Positions 17,267 to 26,672 of a DNA stretch of 64,000 bases are shown here, in pieces. The stretch's first letter is position 1. Every line of letters starts with the position of its first letter. Made by a program: the position numbers and the translations under genes. The stretch comes from Actinomyces sp. S6-Spd3. Its GTDB lineage: Bacteria > Actinomycetota > Actinomycetes > Actinomycetales > Actinomycetaceae. The DNA lies in NCBI RefSeq assembly GCF_000758755.1, contig NZ_JRMV01000274.1, positions 1-64,000 of the forward strand. Reading direction: 5' to 3'. Under the pieces are notes generated by a model that saw only the letters and a program-made list of their open reading frames with translations, did not search any database and was not told where the DNA came from.

Positions 17267-19285
17267 GTGGTCGCCAAACAGTGGAAGTTCATTAACGGCT
17301 TTGAATGGGCCGTAATGGATCCGGTTGTTGAAAAGCCGGGAGAACTGTGGATGTGCCTGACCCTGGCCTATGGAACTCTTGACGTGAAACCTGAGGAAAT
17401 GGGCGCTCTTCACGTTCTGATGGAATCCATTCGAACCGAACTTCAGCGTCCCGTCGAATACGCACCCGGAAAGTTCGATGTCGCTCAAGTTGAGTGCCTG
17501 ACCTACTTTTCAGAGATCGATATCCGCGTCCATGGACCGCGTGAGATCGTCCGTCAGGCATGGCTGCGTCTTCCCGCTTGCTTTGAGCATCCAGAGCTTT
17601 TGCTCCCCGTTTCAGGACGTGCTCCCGCAACGTCGATGTGGACTGCTGACGTGGCAAACAGAACGGGGATCAATGAAGCCTTGCTCTCCGTTTTCCGCAG
17701 TGATACCACCACTTTCGAGGCCGATCGCTACTTTGCGTCAGCATGTGATCTTGCGCGGAAACTCTCTCCCTTCGAAGGACGTTATCCCTGTGTTCTTGTG
17801 ACGACAGAGCCTGATTTTCTTGGTCTTGGCTTCGATCGTGAACCCGATTCTTTGGATCTTGACGACCTGCTTGCTGTGGATGAAGGCATTCCACGAGACC
17901 AGTACCTACGCGGCAGTCAATGGCAATGCGGCTTGAACTACCTCTTTTCCTTTGCGGTTCCCCTGACACGTGCCGGACTCGTCGCCCGATGGGCAATTGC
18001 AATGGATGCGACAAATATCCTGCGCTCACTGGATCCCAAATACTCGGATTTCAAGGTAACGACGGATGCCTACTCGATCGCACCTGATCTCATTGCGATG
18101 ATCCGTTTCGACGACTTGGATTCATTCGAGGACGCGCGCCGTTTCCTTGATGCCTATTTCGACCCGGATCGTGACTTCACCGTCAACCTTCAACAGGTCA
18201 TTAATCGTCATAAAGACGATGAAAACCTGGAGGTTTCCCAGCACCTGCACCGCATTAACGACGATAGTATTCCAACGCGTGACGAGGTCCTCGCACTTAT
18301 CAACAAAGTAGCGGCACGCGCCCACATTGCCGCTGATGTCGCCTCGCCCGAGCTGCTTGAACGCTTCCCGCTGCTGACCGCGCCGAAGAGCACCTACGAT
18401 CGCTTCGCAACCACTCATTGCGTGCCCGAACCGGTGGAAGCGCTTCCCTTCCCCTCCACCGAGGGAACAGATCTTCTCTCAAGCGTCCCAGAGAGCCTCA
18501 GCGGCTATGCGCTTGCCCTCCCGCATCACCTGATGGTCTCTCCCGAGCGTGTGGTTGCCCAGTGGTATGACGCCTCCAAGGAACGCGACACCTCCCAGGT
18601 CGTGCGACGAATTGAGATCAGGGTGTCAGACGTGAGGTGTCTGCTTCGCTCAGGAAAGGCCACGGTCCTCATCGATAGTGATGGAAGCTTCCTCCCGATC
18701 TATCCCGAGGCGTACATTTCCCCCGAATCCGTGGTGGTGTTGGACTCGCTCATGCAAGACCTGTCCTCCAGGGTTCCAGTCGTCACAATCGAGCCGCTCT
18801 TTGATGAGGAAATCGCTCTGGTCGATCGCTTCACTCACGAGGGCCCCAGCGCCCTTCAAGAGGGAACGATTCAGCCTCTTCCTGACTATCTTTCCCGTCT
18901 CAGCCTCCCCACGCCTACCGCTGTGCCCGAGAAACCCCGTCAACGAGGCCGCGCGGCTGCTCGGCCGTCGATGCCTGCCCAAGCGGGCTCGGCCTCGGCA
19001 GGGAATAGACGTGCGCGATGGAAACGGCGACGACGCATGCGCCTGACGAACAATGATGTGGATCTCTCGCCCCATGATTCCACTGTGCGGAACACGAAAA
19101 GCAAGAGGTGGGTTGTCTGGCTCATCATTGCGCTGATATTCGGGATTTGGCGCTCTTATGTCCATTCGAGTCCAAAACAAACGAATATCCCACATGTCAC
19201 GCCGTTTCCAACGATCTCGGTAACGGTTCCGACCTTCTCAATTCCTCCGTTCTCGCTTCCAACGCCCGCTCAGACGGGGCAGTGA
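17267..19285 (+). CDS. Large protein of unknown function with C-terminal membrane helix
   Basis: 672 residues. GTG 17267 follows AGGAAAGGA; earlier in-frame codons lie inside the pckG terminator. The N-terminal ~560 residues look globular and mostly acidic, with no cysteine-rich or nucleotide motif that I recognise. A Pro/Ala/Arg linker (about 575-625, including RWKRRRRMRL) precedes one helix, WVVWLIIALIFGIW, and a short Pro/Thr-rich tail ending PTPAQTGQ. With no signal peptide, the bulk is predicted cytoplasmic. It lies 74 nt upstream of the MoxR gene and could belong to that locus. No function is proposed. Confidence 0.72.
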   Translation: MVAKQWKFINGFEWAVMDPVVEKPGELWMCLTLAYGTLDVKPEEMGALHVLMESIRTELQRPVEYAPGKFDVAQVECLTYFSEIDIRVHGPREIVRQAWLRLPACFEHPELLLPVSGRAPATSMWTADVANRTGINEALLSVFRSDTTTFEADRYFASACDLARKLSPFEGRYPCVLVTTEPDFLGLGFDREPDSLDLDDLLAVDEGIPRDQYLRGSQWQCGLNYLFSFAVPLTRAGLVARWAIAMDATNILRSLDPKYSDFKVTTDAYSIAPDLIAMIRFDDLDSFEDARRFLDAYFDPDRDFTVNLQQVINRHKDDENLEVSQHLHRINDDSIPTRDEVLALINKVAARAHIAADVASPELLERFPLLTAPKSTYDRFATTHCVPEPVEALPFPSTEGTDLLSSVPESLSGYALALPHHLMVSPERVVAQWYDASKERDTSQVVRRIEIRVSDVRCLLRSGKATVLIDSDGSFLPIYPEAYISPESVVVLDSLMQDLSSRVPVVTIEPLFDEEIALVDRFTHEGPSALQEGTIQPLPDYLSRLSLPTPTAVPEKPRQRGRAAARPSMPAQAGSASAGNRRARWKRRRRMRLTNNDVDLSPHDSTVRNTKSKRWVVWLIIALIFGIWRSYVHSSPKQTNIPHVTPFPTISVTVPTFSIPPFSLPTPAQTGQ

Positions 19286-19359
19286 AGTTGCGAGTCGGAA
19301 TGAGCTGCTGAAAACCAGTAAGATATTGGTAATTATTCAATCACCCGGGAGTTTCCTGA

Positions 19360-20349
19360 ATGTCTACATACCTCACCGATGATGAGCTCAAGCGCAGCAA
19401 AGAGCTCCTGGACCGCATCCAGAAGATCTTCGCGCAGCGCGTGGTTGGCCAAGAGCAGCTCAGGGAAACCCTGATCGTCGGACTTCTTGCACAGGGACAC
19501 ATCCTCATGGAATCGGTGCCCGGTCTTGCAAAGACCACGGCGGCCCAGACCATCGCAATGGCAATCTCAGGAAGCTTCCATCGCATCCAGTGCACGCCGG
19601 ACCTCATGCCAAACGACATCGTCGGTACGCGCATCTGGAACCAAGCACAAAACGAGATGACGACCGAGTTGGGCCCCGTCCACGCCAATATCGTGCTCCT
19701 GGACGAAATTAACCGTTCCTCGGCAAAGACCCAGTCCGCGATGCTTGAAGCCATGCAGGAAGGCCAGACCACCATCGGTGGAACCGTCTACCCACTGCCC
19801 AAGCCCTTCATGGTCATGGCAACCCAAAACCCCATCGAAGAAGAAGGTACCTACGTGCTCCCCGAAGCACAGATGGACCGCTTCTTGATGAAGGAAATCA
19901 TCACCTACCCCCAGCCTCTCGAAGAACTCGAAGTCCTCAATAGGATTGATTCGGGAAGCATGGATAAGCCCATCGATGTTGAGCCCATTACCTTGGAAGA
20001 ACTGACCTTCCTTCAGCAGATGACTCGTCGCATCTTCCTGCACGACACCTTGAAGGCCTACATCGTCGACCTGATTAACACCACTCGCGGTATGGGGCCG
20101 AACCCGCTTCCCGGTTTCTCTCAGCACGTGCGCGTGGGTGCTTCGCCTCGTGGTGGCATTGCCCTGATGCGTGTCAGCCAGGCAGTTGCCCTCATGCAGG
20201 GGCGTAACTACGTCATGCCTGAGGATATTAAGAAACTTCGCCACCCGATTTTGCGTCACCGCATCATCCGTACCTTCGACGCAATGGCGGATGATATTTC
20301 CGTCGACGGCCTCATTGATGCCGTCTTCTCTGCGGTAGCGGTGCCGTGA
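19360..20349 (+). CDS. MoxR-family AAA+ ATPase
   Basis: 329-residue AAA+ chaperone-like ATPase. The MoxR-type Walker A is ESVPGLAKT and Walker B is VLLDEINR; sensor and lid regions follow, including GASPRGGIALMRVSQAVALMQGR. ATG 19360. MoxR proteins work with vWA-domain partners on maturation or stress tasks at the membrane, and exactly such partners follow here (DUF58, vWA proteins). The next gene overlaps by 4 bp (GTGA). Confidence 0.95.
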   Translation: MSTYLTDDELKRSKELLDRIQKIFAQRVVGQEQLRETLIVGLLAQGHILMESVPGLAKTTAAQTIAMAISGSFHRIQCTPDLMPNDIVGTRIWNQAQNEMTTELGPVHANIVLLDEINRSSAKTQSAMLEAMQEGQTTIGGTVYPLPKPFMVMATQNPIEEEGTYVLPEAQMDRFLMKEIITYPQPLEELEVLNRIDSGSMDKPIDVEPITLEELTFLQQMTRRIFLHDTLKAYIVDLINTTRGMGPNPLPGFSQHVRVGASPRGGIALMRVSQAVALMQGRNYVMPEDIKKLRHPILRHRIIRTFDAMADDISVDGLIDAVFSAVAVP

Positions 20350-21314
20350 GCCCGATCATTAAGAGAGGGGTCGTCGAGGAAGGCTCGCAGACCCTGGGCA
20401 ATGTCGACCAGCACCAGAAGGCGCGAACGAATAGTTCTCAGCTGCGTGCCCTTGCTGGCCGGACCCAATTGCCTGTCTTGCGCAAACTTCTGTCTCTCAT
20501 GGAGGGCCAGCACTATTCTGCGCGCGCGGGACAGGGCTGGGAATTCATGGACATGGCCGAATACAAGCCCGGTGATGACGTTAAAGACATCGACTGGGCT
20601 GCGACCGCTCGAACCGGAACTCCGATCGTCAAACGTTACGAGGCCAGCGCGAATGTGCAGGTTGTCCTGGTCGTTGACACCGGTCGTTCCATGAGCGCGC
20701 TTGCTCCTTCTGGGGAAAGTAAGGAAGCTATTGCTCTGACGATCTGCCAGGCAATCGCGTGGCTTGCATCCAGTCGCGGTGACCAGGTCGGTCTGGTTTC
20801 TGGGTGCCAGGGGCGGATGCGTCATATGCCCGCACGCTCGGGTAATGCTCATATTGAGCTGATTTTGCGGCGCCTCGAAGAAGATATCGACTTGCGTTCG
20901 CCCTCTTCGGATCTGGAGACCTTGCTTGCGCGAGTGCAAGCGGCAACGCATCGGCGCTCCCTCATCGTCTTGGTTACGGATGAAACGCATCCCCAGCCCA
21001 CGCCTCGTGCGCTGGAATTACTCAAGCGATTGAGTGTCCACCACCGCATGATCGTCATGCAGGTTGCCGACGCCGATCCCACGAAGCTTCCCAAGGGGAC
21101 GCGTATCGTTGACGTTGATGCCGGTCCCTTGCCCGGATTCCTTTTGGAAGATTCGCAGATTGCTTCCGAGGCCGCTGTGCGTGCGGAGCAGAGCCGCCAA
21201 GTTGTGCGTCAGCTCCTCGATATCCCTGGGATTACACGGGTGAGCGTGTCCTCGAGCGCTGAAGTCGTGCGAACCCTTTTGTCCGCACTGGAAAGGGAAA
21301 ATCGTGTCCGGTGA
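20346..21314 (+). CDS. DUF58 protein (vWA-like), MoxR partner
   Basis: 322 residues, no membrane helix. The DUF58 hallmark is EYKPGDDVKDIDWAATART, followed by a vWA-like core, VVLVVDTGRSM, whose third position differs from the full MIDAS DxSxS. Starts at GTG 20346 overlapping the moxR stop and overlaps the next gene by 11 bp, so translation is coupled along the operon. DUF58 proteins are the usual companions of MoxR; their biochemical role is unclear. Confidence 0.93.
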   Translation: MSPIIKRGVVEEGSQTLGNVDQHQKARTNSSQLRALAGRTQLPVLRKLLSLMEGQHYSARAGQGWEFMDMAEYKPGDDVKDIDWAATARTGTPIVKRYEASANVQVVLVVDTGRSMSALAPSGESKEAIALTICQAIAWLASSRGDQVGLVSGCQGRMRHMPARSGNAHIELILRRLEEDIDLRSPSSDLETLLARVQAATHRRSLIVLVTDETHPQPTPRALELLKRLSVHHRMIVMQVADADPTKLPKGTRIVDVDAGPLPGFLLEDSQIASEAAVRAEQSRQVVRQLLDIPGITRVSVSSSAEVVRTLLSALERENRVR

Positions 21315-21786
21315 ACTGCGTGAAGTCGTCAATTACCCGCACTGGATGTGGATTGTCGGCGTTTTACTCCTATCTGCGACCCTTGTGTGGATCGGCGTGT
21401 GGGTCATCCGTTGGCTTCGATCGAGCCGCGGGGGTGAAGAAGAACAGGTCACCCTGATCCCTCTGGATGAGAAGCGCCGTCAGCGCTACTTGGGCTTCGT
21501 TGACGAGGTCGAGGGACGCCTGCAGTCGAAAGACCTTGATGAACGTGGGGTTCACTTGGCAATCGCCGGTATTTTGAGGGCCCTAGGCACTGAACGCAGT
21601 GGACGTGATCTTGAAACCGCAACAGTTGATGAAATCCGTCGAATTGTGCCCACGTGGCCGGAACTTGCCAACGCCCTTGAAGCCTGCGAGCACGGTTTCA
21701 AAGCTGAGTCCGAGGCCGATGGAAGCGAAACATATTTCGATGCGAGTGCCATTGCCGGTAAGGCTAGGGAAGTGGTGAAGGCGTGA
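21304..21786 (+). CDS. Small membrane protein of the MoxR operon
   Basis: 160 residues: one N-terminal transmembrane segment (WIVGVLLLSATLVWIGVWVI), a basic junction and a cytoplasmic helical domain. GTG 21304 overlaps the DUF58 gene; the stop overlaps the next start. Position and layout match the DUF4381-like small membrane subunits found in MoxR/vWA operons of other bacteria, but I cannot confirm homology from sequence alone. Confidence 0.8.
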   Translation: MSGELREVVNYPHWMWIVGVLLLSATLVWIGVWVIRWLRSSRGGEEEQVTLIPLDEKRRQRYLGFVDEVEGRLQSKDLDERGVHLAIAGILRALGTERSGRDLETATVDEIRRIVPTWPELANALEACEHGFKAESEADGSETYFDASAIAGKAREVVKA

Positions 21787-22796
21787 GATACGGATACCTG
21801 ATCGCGGTCGTCCTTGTCGTCATTGTTCTTGGCGCGGCCATCGGATGGCGCCGTGTTGGTTTGAAACTCCATGCGAGCGAGAGGCGAGGCTGGGTAGCCA
21901 ATACGGGCTACGTTCGTAACCTTCCCCGTTACCGCACGCTCATGCGTAAAACGCGGATGATTGTCGCCGCGCTCTTGGCTGTTTTTTGTGTCGGCGCGGC
22001 ATCTTTGGCTGTTGTCGCAGCGAACCCGGTTGATCGTCGAGTTGAAGACCGACGCCTTGCCTCGCGCGATATTGTCCTCTGCCTTGATGCTTCTGGTTCG
22101 ATGCTGGACTACGACAGTGAAATCGGCGAAGCCTTCAAGACCTTGGTCGAGCACTTTAATGGGGAGCGCGTCTCCCTGTACCTGTGGAGTGGTCGTTCCG
22201 TTCGCAAGTTCCCGCTGACCGATGACTATCCGATGGTGACCGAATACTTGGATGAGCTCAGCTCGGTCCTGAAAAACGGTATTTTGGCGCGCACCTCCAA
22301 CGGCTACCGGATCTCGAGGGAACTCGCGAAGTACCTGGAAGGAACCGACGATCCCGACGAGCAAGTTGCTTCTCAGATCGGCGACGGCTTGGCCTCGTGC
22401 GTCCTGGGCTTCGACCACACGGATCAGGAGCGTTCGCGAACCGTTATTTTGGCCTCGGATAATGAGGTGCTCGGCCAGGGGCTCTATTCCCTGAGCGAGG
22501 CGATCGACTTCGCGAAGCGTCAAAAGGTTGAGGTCATTGGGCTATTCCCCGGTGATTACCTGGGCACGGATGGCGAGGATATGAAGAACCAGGTCGAGTC
22601 GACCGGGGGACGCCTCTACAAGATGACGAGCTCGGATACAGTGGATTCGATTATTAAAGATATCGAGGCCAAGCAGGTGAACGAGATCGAAGGTGACGCT
22701 CGCGTGACCGTCACGGATCGCGTGGGAACTCCCGCGGGCTGGCTTGCCGTCGCTATTCTTTCCTTCCTCGGTCTTTTGGGAGTGACGAGGCTGTAG
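21783..22796 (+). CDS. vWA-domain membrane protein (BatA-like)
   Basis: 337 residues with two N-terminal membrane helices (residues ~5-20 and ~60-80), an extracytoplasmic von Willebrand A domain beginning DIVLCLDASGSM (complete MIDAS DxSxS), and a C-terminal helix (LAVAILSFLGLLGV). This is the BatA/BatB topology. GTG/ATG overlap with the preceding gene. Last gene of the first half of the MoxR locus; the second vWA gene resumes at 24518 after an opposite-strand gene. Confidence 0.92.
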   Translation: MRYGYLIAVVLVVIVLGAAIGWRRVGLKLHASERRGWVANTGYVRNLPRYRTLMRKTRMIVAALLAVFCVGAASLAVVAANPVDRRVEDRRLASRDIVLCLDASGSMLDYDSEIGEAFKTLVEHFNGERVSLYLWSGRSVRKFPLTDDYPMVTEYLDELSSVLKNGILARTSNGYRISRELAKYLEGTDDPDEQVASQIGDGLASCVLGFDHTDQERSRTVILASDNEVLGQGLYSLSEAIDFAKRQKVEVIGLFPGDYLGTDGEDMKNQVESTGGRLYKMTSSDTVDSIIKDIEAKQVNEIEGDARVTVTDRVGTPAGWLAVAILSFLGLLGVTRL

Positions 22797-22810
22797 CCCT
22801 CCTGATGTAA

Positions 22811-22855
22811 GCATGCCCGCACCCAGGCGAGCACGCTCGCGTGGGTCGGGCATGC
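22811..22855 (+). terminator. Strong hairpin downstream of the vWA gene
   Basis: Near-perfect long inverted repeat: GCATGCCCGCACCC pairs with GTGGGTCGGGCATGC, with inner arms GCGAGC/GCTCGC. No T-run. Probably ends the moxR transcript. Confidence 0.6.
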
Positions 22856-22879
22856 TCGCCTGGGCATAGAGACAAAAAT

Positions 22880-22911
22880 GTGGGGGCCGCAGCGAGTGCT
22901 GCGGCCCCCAC
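22880..22911 (-). terminator. Terminator of the LAHTG surface-protein gene
   Basis: 13-bp stem GTGGGGGCCGCAG/CTGCGGCCCCCAC followed on the minus strand by ATTTTTG. Confidence 0.85.
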
Positions 22912-22929
22912 ACCTATTGTCGAATTAGA

Positions 22930-24360
22930 TCATGCGCGGCGACGCTTGAGTGCCAGCATGCCTGCAAAGAGGCTCATTCCTGCCAGTCCCACGAGCAACG
23001 ATCCTGCAGCACCGGTGTGTGCCAGGGGAGCGGGCTTCTTGGGGTTCTGAGGCTGCTCAGGAGTGGGCTGAGTAGCCGGAGTGGAAGGCGTTGTTGCCGG
23101 TGTGGTCGGAGTCGGCGAGACGTCACATCCGGGGATGGAACCAACCAAGGTGTGGAAGAAGACCATGGGCTTCGAGGTCGGGGTCTGGTGTGCCTTCTCT
23201 CCGGTGAGCACAGCGTTCACCTCAACGCTCAAGGAGGAGTTTTCAGGCATGTGTGCAACGGTGAAGGTCAGCGTCTTCTTATCGGCGCTCACGGTCGGGT
23301 TGGAGATTCCCGTCACCGACTGTGAGAAGCCGTTAGCAACAAGCTGGCCAGCACCGGGGGTCAGTGCAGAGGCGATCGATGTCTCGTCGAAGGTCGCACC
23401 CTGGGGTGCGCTCACGGTCATCGTTGCGTTGTTCAGTTCGCGCGTGGTTGCGGCGTAGAAGCGCATGCGACGCGTTGCGCCAGCAGCATCGGAGTATTGG
23501 CGTGAGGGATCCCAGCCGTCTGCCCCAGCTTCACCCCAGAGCTGGCCGGTACCGTGCCAGCTATCGGCGTACTTCTCGCGGCGATCAATATCCTGCGAGT
23601 AGGGGGAGAAGACGGTGCGGCCGACGACTCCCGCCTGGCAGTGGCCCACGGTGAGCGAAGGCTCGGGGATGGGGCTGCAAGCGTTGCCGTTTTCGTCGGT
23701 GGCGCGCAGGCCGCTCAGGTGAGACGTCGCCTCGTAGTGCTTGGTGTGGTCACCGCTACCAACAAATTCGATGACAGCTGCGTGTCCCAGAGGCAAGCCC
23801 TGGTTGAACTTGAGGGTCCAGATGTTGCGTGCTGCATCCGTCTGGGTTGCGGTCGGAACGAGGTCCCAGTGCAGGTTCGACGCAAGTGCACCGAAAGTCT
23901 GGCCACGCATGAAGCGATCAACATCGCCGTCGACGACCTGCGAGCTCAGCTCGCCGAAGAACTGAATGTTCGTCATGTCGTCGGGAAGATCGACTGTCAG
24001 CTCAGCGCCGGGGAGGATTTCGTAGTTAGCGCCGACCGGGATACGCCAGTACTGAAGGTTCAAGTTTGGGTTAAACCAGTGGTGGTTTTCAAGAATGGCT
24101 TGGCTGCCGTGACGAGGGTGAACGCTCTCCATGAAGCCCGAAGTGGCGTAGGGGCCGGCACGCAGTCCTCGAGGGATGTTGTTCATGTTCTGATCGAGCA
24201 TTGCGCGTGCTGTCCAGTCGACAACGCAGCCGGAGCTACGGTCGCCGTTGATTTGTCCATCAGCGCCTGCCTCGACGGCGTTTGCGCCTACGGCAGTGAG
24301 GGAAGAAAAGAGGAGCGCTAGTCCAAGTGAACCAGTTGCAATCTTTGAGAGCGTTTTCAT
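22930..24360 (-). CDS. Cell-wall-anchored surface protein with LAHTG sorting signal
   Basis: 476 residues, exported and sortase-anchored by layout. A signal peptide occupies residues 1-29 (MKTLSKIATGSLGLALL...VGANA). A ~380-residue region of unknown fold has several Trp and Cys residues. A Thr/Pro stalk follows (SPTPTTPATTPSTPA). The sorting signal is PLAHTGA, then a hydrophobic helix and KRRRA. LAxTG instead of LPxTG points to a class E sortase, which is not in the window. The gene is inserted, in opposite orientation, between two vWA genes of the MoxR locus and has its own terminator. Confidence 0.85.
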   Translation of the reverse strand: MKTLSKIATGSLGLALLFSSLTAVGANAVEAGADGQINGDRSSGCVVDWTARAMLDQNMNNIPRGLRAGPYATSGFMESVHPRHGSQAILENHHWFNPNLNLQYWRIPVGANYEILPGAELTVDLPDDMTNIQFFGELSSQVVDGDVDRFMRGQTFGALASNLHWDLVPTATQTDAARNIWTLKFNQGLPLGHAAVIEFVGSGDHTKHYEATSHLSGLRATDENGNACSPIPEPSLTVGHCQAGVVGRTVFSPYSQDIDRREKYADSWHGTGQLWGEAGADGWDPSRQYSDAAGATRRMRFYAATTRELNNATMTVSAPQGATFDETSIASALTPGAGQLVANGFSQSVTGISNPTVSADKKTLTFTVAHMPENSSLSVEVNAVLTGEKAHQTPTSKPMVFFHTLVGSIPGCDVSPTPTTPATTPSTPATQPTPEQPQNPKKPAPLAHTGAAGSLLVGLAGMSLFAGMLALKRRRA

Positions 24361-24517
24361 TTTGCCTCGAATTTCCTGGTGATTGTGTATTTAGGACACT
24401 GTGCTGCGGATTCAAATTTACATATGCATCTCTTCAGTCGTCAAATAGATGTTCTATCTGCTGAATGTGAGTTCGCCACTATACTTGCCAGTGTTTGATC
24501 CGATCCCAGGAGGAATA

Positions 24518-25549
24518 TTGTCGCTCTCCTTCCGACCGCTCATGCCGGTTTACCTCGTCGTCGTGATAGCTGCGGCATGCCTATTTTTCTCCTGGTGGAG
24601 TGCTCGTCGTCATCAACCCTTCAGGACTTCTGATCTGGTCAGAAGAGGTGGAATTTCCCTCGCCCTTTTGTCGATTTTGGTGGGTCCCTCGATCCCCGGA
24701 GAAGCACAAAAAGTCACAACCAATGTTGAGGTGTGGCTCGCGATTGACCGCACGGGTTCAATGGCGGCCGAGGACTGGGATGGCTCGAAGCCACGTCTGG
24801 ACGGTGTGCGTCACGATGTCGAGACCATCCTCACTGCCGCCCCGGGTGCTCGCTACCGTATCGTGACTTGGGATTCCGAGGCCGACACTGGACTTCCGCT
24901 GACCACTGACCTTGGTGCGGTTCGCTCTTTTATGAGTACGCTCACCCATGAAGTCAGTTCCACCTCTCGTGGCTCTTCTCCGGATCGTCCGGCGGCCTAC
25001 CTTGCAGAGGAGATGCAAGCTGCCGCAAAGAAACACCCAGAGAACACTCGCGTCCTTTTCGTCTTTACCGATGGGGAGACCTCCAATAGTGATGCGTGGC
25101 GCGGCGTGGGCGCGGGCGAGTCAGATGACTGGAAGAAGGTGCAACCCGAGCTTTCGGGCGGCCTCGTCATTGGGTACGGGACTGAAAAGGGCGGTCGCAT
25201 GAAGGTCTCCGCCTTGGGGCAAGAGAATTCGAAGACTCCTGAGTACATTAAGGACTACAGCCAGGCCGGAACTCCTGATGCGATCTCGAAGATTGATGTT
25301 GCGAAGCTCAACCAGATTGCCTCCCAGCTCGGTGTCGATATGGTGCGTTCTCCCAGTGATTCAGCAATTCGAGACGCTGCCAGTTCGTCTGTTTCCAACG
25401 CCCGTAATATTGCGGATAGTCGCGATATGATTCAGACTTCTCGCTATATTCTCTGGCCCTCGGCGCTGGTTCTCACCGTGCTCATGGCATGGGAGGCCGC
25501 CATTTTTGCCGGCCGCGTTCACGCACTGAGGAGGACCCGTGCGATTTAA
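24518..25549 (+). CDS. vWA-domain membrane protein (BatB-like)
   Basis: 343 residues. Two N-terminal helices, then an extracytoplasmic vWA domain starting EVWLAIDRTGSM, where the MIDAS Asp-x-Ser is changed to DRTGS, and a C-terminal helix near residue 315-335 (ILWPSALVLTVLMAWEAAIF). TTG 24518 is preferred because AGGAGG (24508-24513) stands just before it; ATG 24542 is an alternative. GTG of the next gene overlaps its 3' end. Functionally it belongs to the MoxR locus despite the intervening minus-strand gene. Confidence 0.87.
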   Translation: MSLSFRPLMPVYLVVVIAAACLFFSWWSARRHQPFRTSDLVRRGGISLALLSILVGPSIPGEAQKVTTNVEVWLAIDRTGSMAAEDWDGSKPRLDGVRHDVETILTAAPGARYRIVTWDSEADTGLPLTTDLGAVRSFMSTLTHEVSSTSRGSSPDRPAAYLAEEMQAAAKKHPENTRVLFVFTDGETSNSDAWRGVGAGESDDWKKVQPELSGGLVIGYGTEKGGRMKVSALGQENSKTPEYIKDYSQAGTPDAISKIDVAKLNQIASQLGVDMVRSPSDSAIRDAASSSVSNARNIADSRDMIQTSRYILWPSALVLTVLMAWEAAIFAGRVHALRRTRAI

Positions 25550-26567
25550 GCATCGATCGACAGCTCGAGTAGAGGAACGTCCCGAGGGTTTCTACCAACC
25601 GCCCGCGGGTGCACAGAACGGTGGCGAGGCCTCGTCAGAGGGAAATCCGAGCGCAAGGCCAGCCTCGGCAGACCGGGCTCAACGCAGCGCGCGTCGTCCG
25701 CGCAATGGAAAACTACTGCGCCCGCTGTGGTGGTCCATGCCCGTCGTCGCCGTCACGCTTGCGGTTGGAACCTATATGGTTTCGCTTCCCCTGTGGGCCT
25801 GGGCAACGGGTAGGACCGTGCGTGCGGGCAATCACGAGGCCGCGCTTAGCTCCTATTCGCGCCAGATCTACTGGGGGGACCTGGGGCCTGCGAGCTGGGT
25901 TGCGCACTACAACGCGGGTACCGAAGACCTTCGGCTCGACCACATCGATTCGGGTGTGGAGCAACTGCGTACCGCGTGGGACCGTGTTCCCAAGGCGCGA
26001 CAGGTTGAGGATGGGCGCATTGAAACCTATTCCTACGAGTGCACCGTGCGAATGAACCTTGCGCTCGGATTGGAAAAGCAGGGTGACGCCGCGATGGCGA
26101 GTGACCGTGCTCAGGCGGCAGCCCTCTACAAGGAGATGGGGGAGGTCGTTTCCCCCTGTCAGTCGACGTCCTCGACGCAGAATCAGCAAAATCAGCAGGG
26201 CCAGGGTGGTGGAGCTGATGCTGATAAGGCGCATGATCGTGCGAAGCAGAAGCAAGAGCAGGCTGAAAAGTCCGATAACAAAGATAATCAGGACAACAAA
26301 GACAACAAAGACAACAAAGATAACAAGGACGACAAGAATAAAGACGATAAGCAGGATCAGAATCAGGACGATCAGAACAAGGACAATAAGGACAATAAAG
26401 ACAACAAGGATCAGCAGACTGACAAGCAGAAGGATCCTTATGACGGCGAAACTGCTGAGCAGCGCAAGAAGCGTGAGGAAATGCAGCGCCGCTTAGAAAA
26501 GGGTGACCAAGACGGTCGCAAGGAACAAGATCGTAAGCGCGGCACCGGCGGAAACGGCGCCTGGTAA
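25539..26567 (+). CDS. TPR-like membrane protein with Asp/Asn/Lys low-complexity tail (BatC-like)
   Basis: 342 residues. A basic cytoplasmic N-terminus (~65 residues), one helix (MPVVAVTLAVGTYMVSLPLW), then an extracytoplasmic region with TPR-like helices (NHEAALSSYSRQIYWGD; YNAGTEDLRLDHIDSGVEQL). From about residue 215 it becomes Gln/Asn/Asp/Lys repeats, including a run of KDN triplets. Position after the second vWA gene matches BatC/TPR proteins of MoxR operons. The tail has no recognisable motif and is likely disordered and highly charged. Confidence 0.83.
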   Translation: MRFKHRSTARVEERPEGFYQPPAGAQNGGEASSEGNPSARPASADRAQRSARRPRNGKLLRPLWWSMPVVAVTLAVGTYMVSLPLWAWATGRTVRAGNHEAALSSYSRQIYWGDLGPASWVAHYNAGTEDLRLDHIDSGVEQLRTAWDRVPKARQVEDGRIETYSYECTVRMNLALGLEKQGDAAMASDRAQAAALYKEMGEVVSPCQSTSSTQNQQNQQGQGGGADADKAHDRAKQKQEQAEKSDNKDNQDNKDNKDNKDNKDDKNKDDKQDQNQDDQNKDNKDNKDNKDQQTDKQKDPYDGETAEQRKKREEMQRRLEKGDQDGRKEQDRKRGTGGNGAW

Positions 26568-26672
26568 AGGCGATCAGTGACTTAGGTCCCAATGGGGAAT
26601 AGCTGAAGTTCTGGCTGGGTTGAGATCTTCAGTGCTGCTGAAGATGCGGCTCAGTGATGAAAGGTTTGTCCC

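Noticed and set aside
23554-24321. 255-codon plus-strand ORF
   Set aside because: Antisense to the LAHTG surface-protein gene, which has a signal peptide, sorting signal and terminator.
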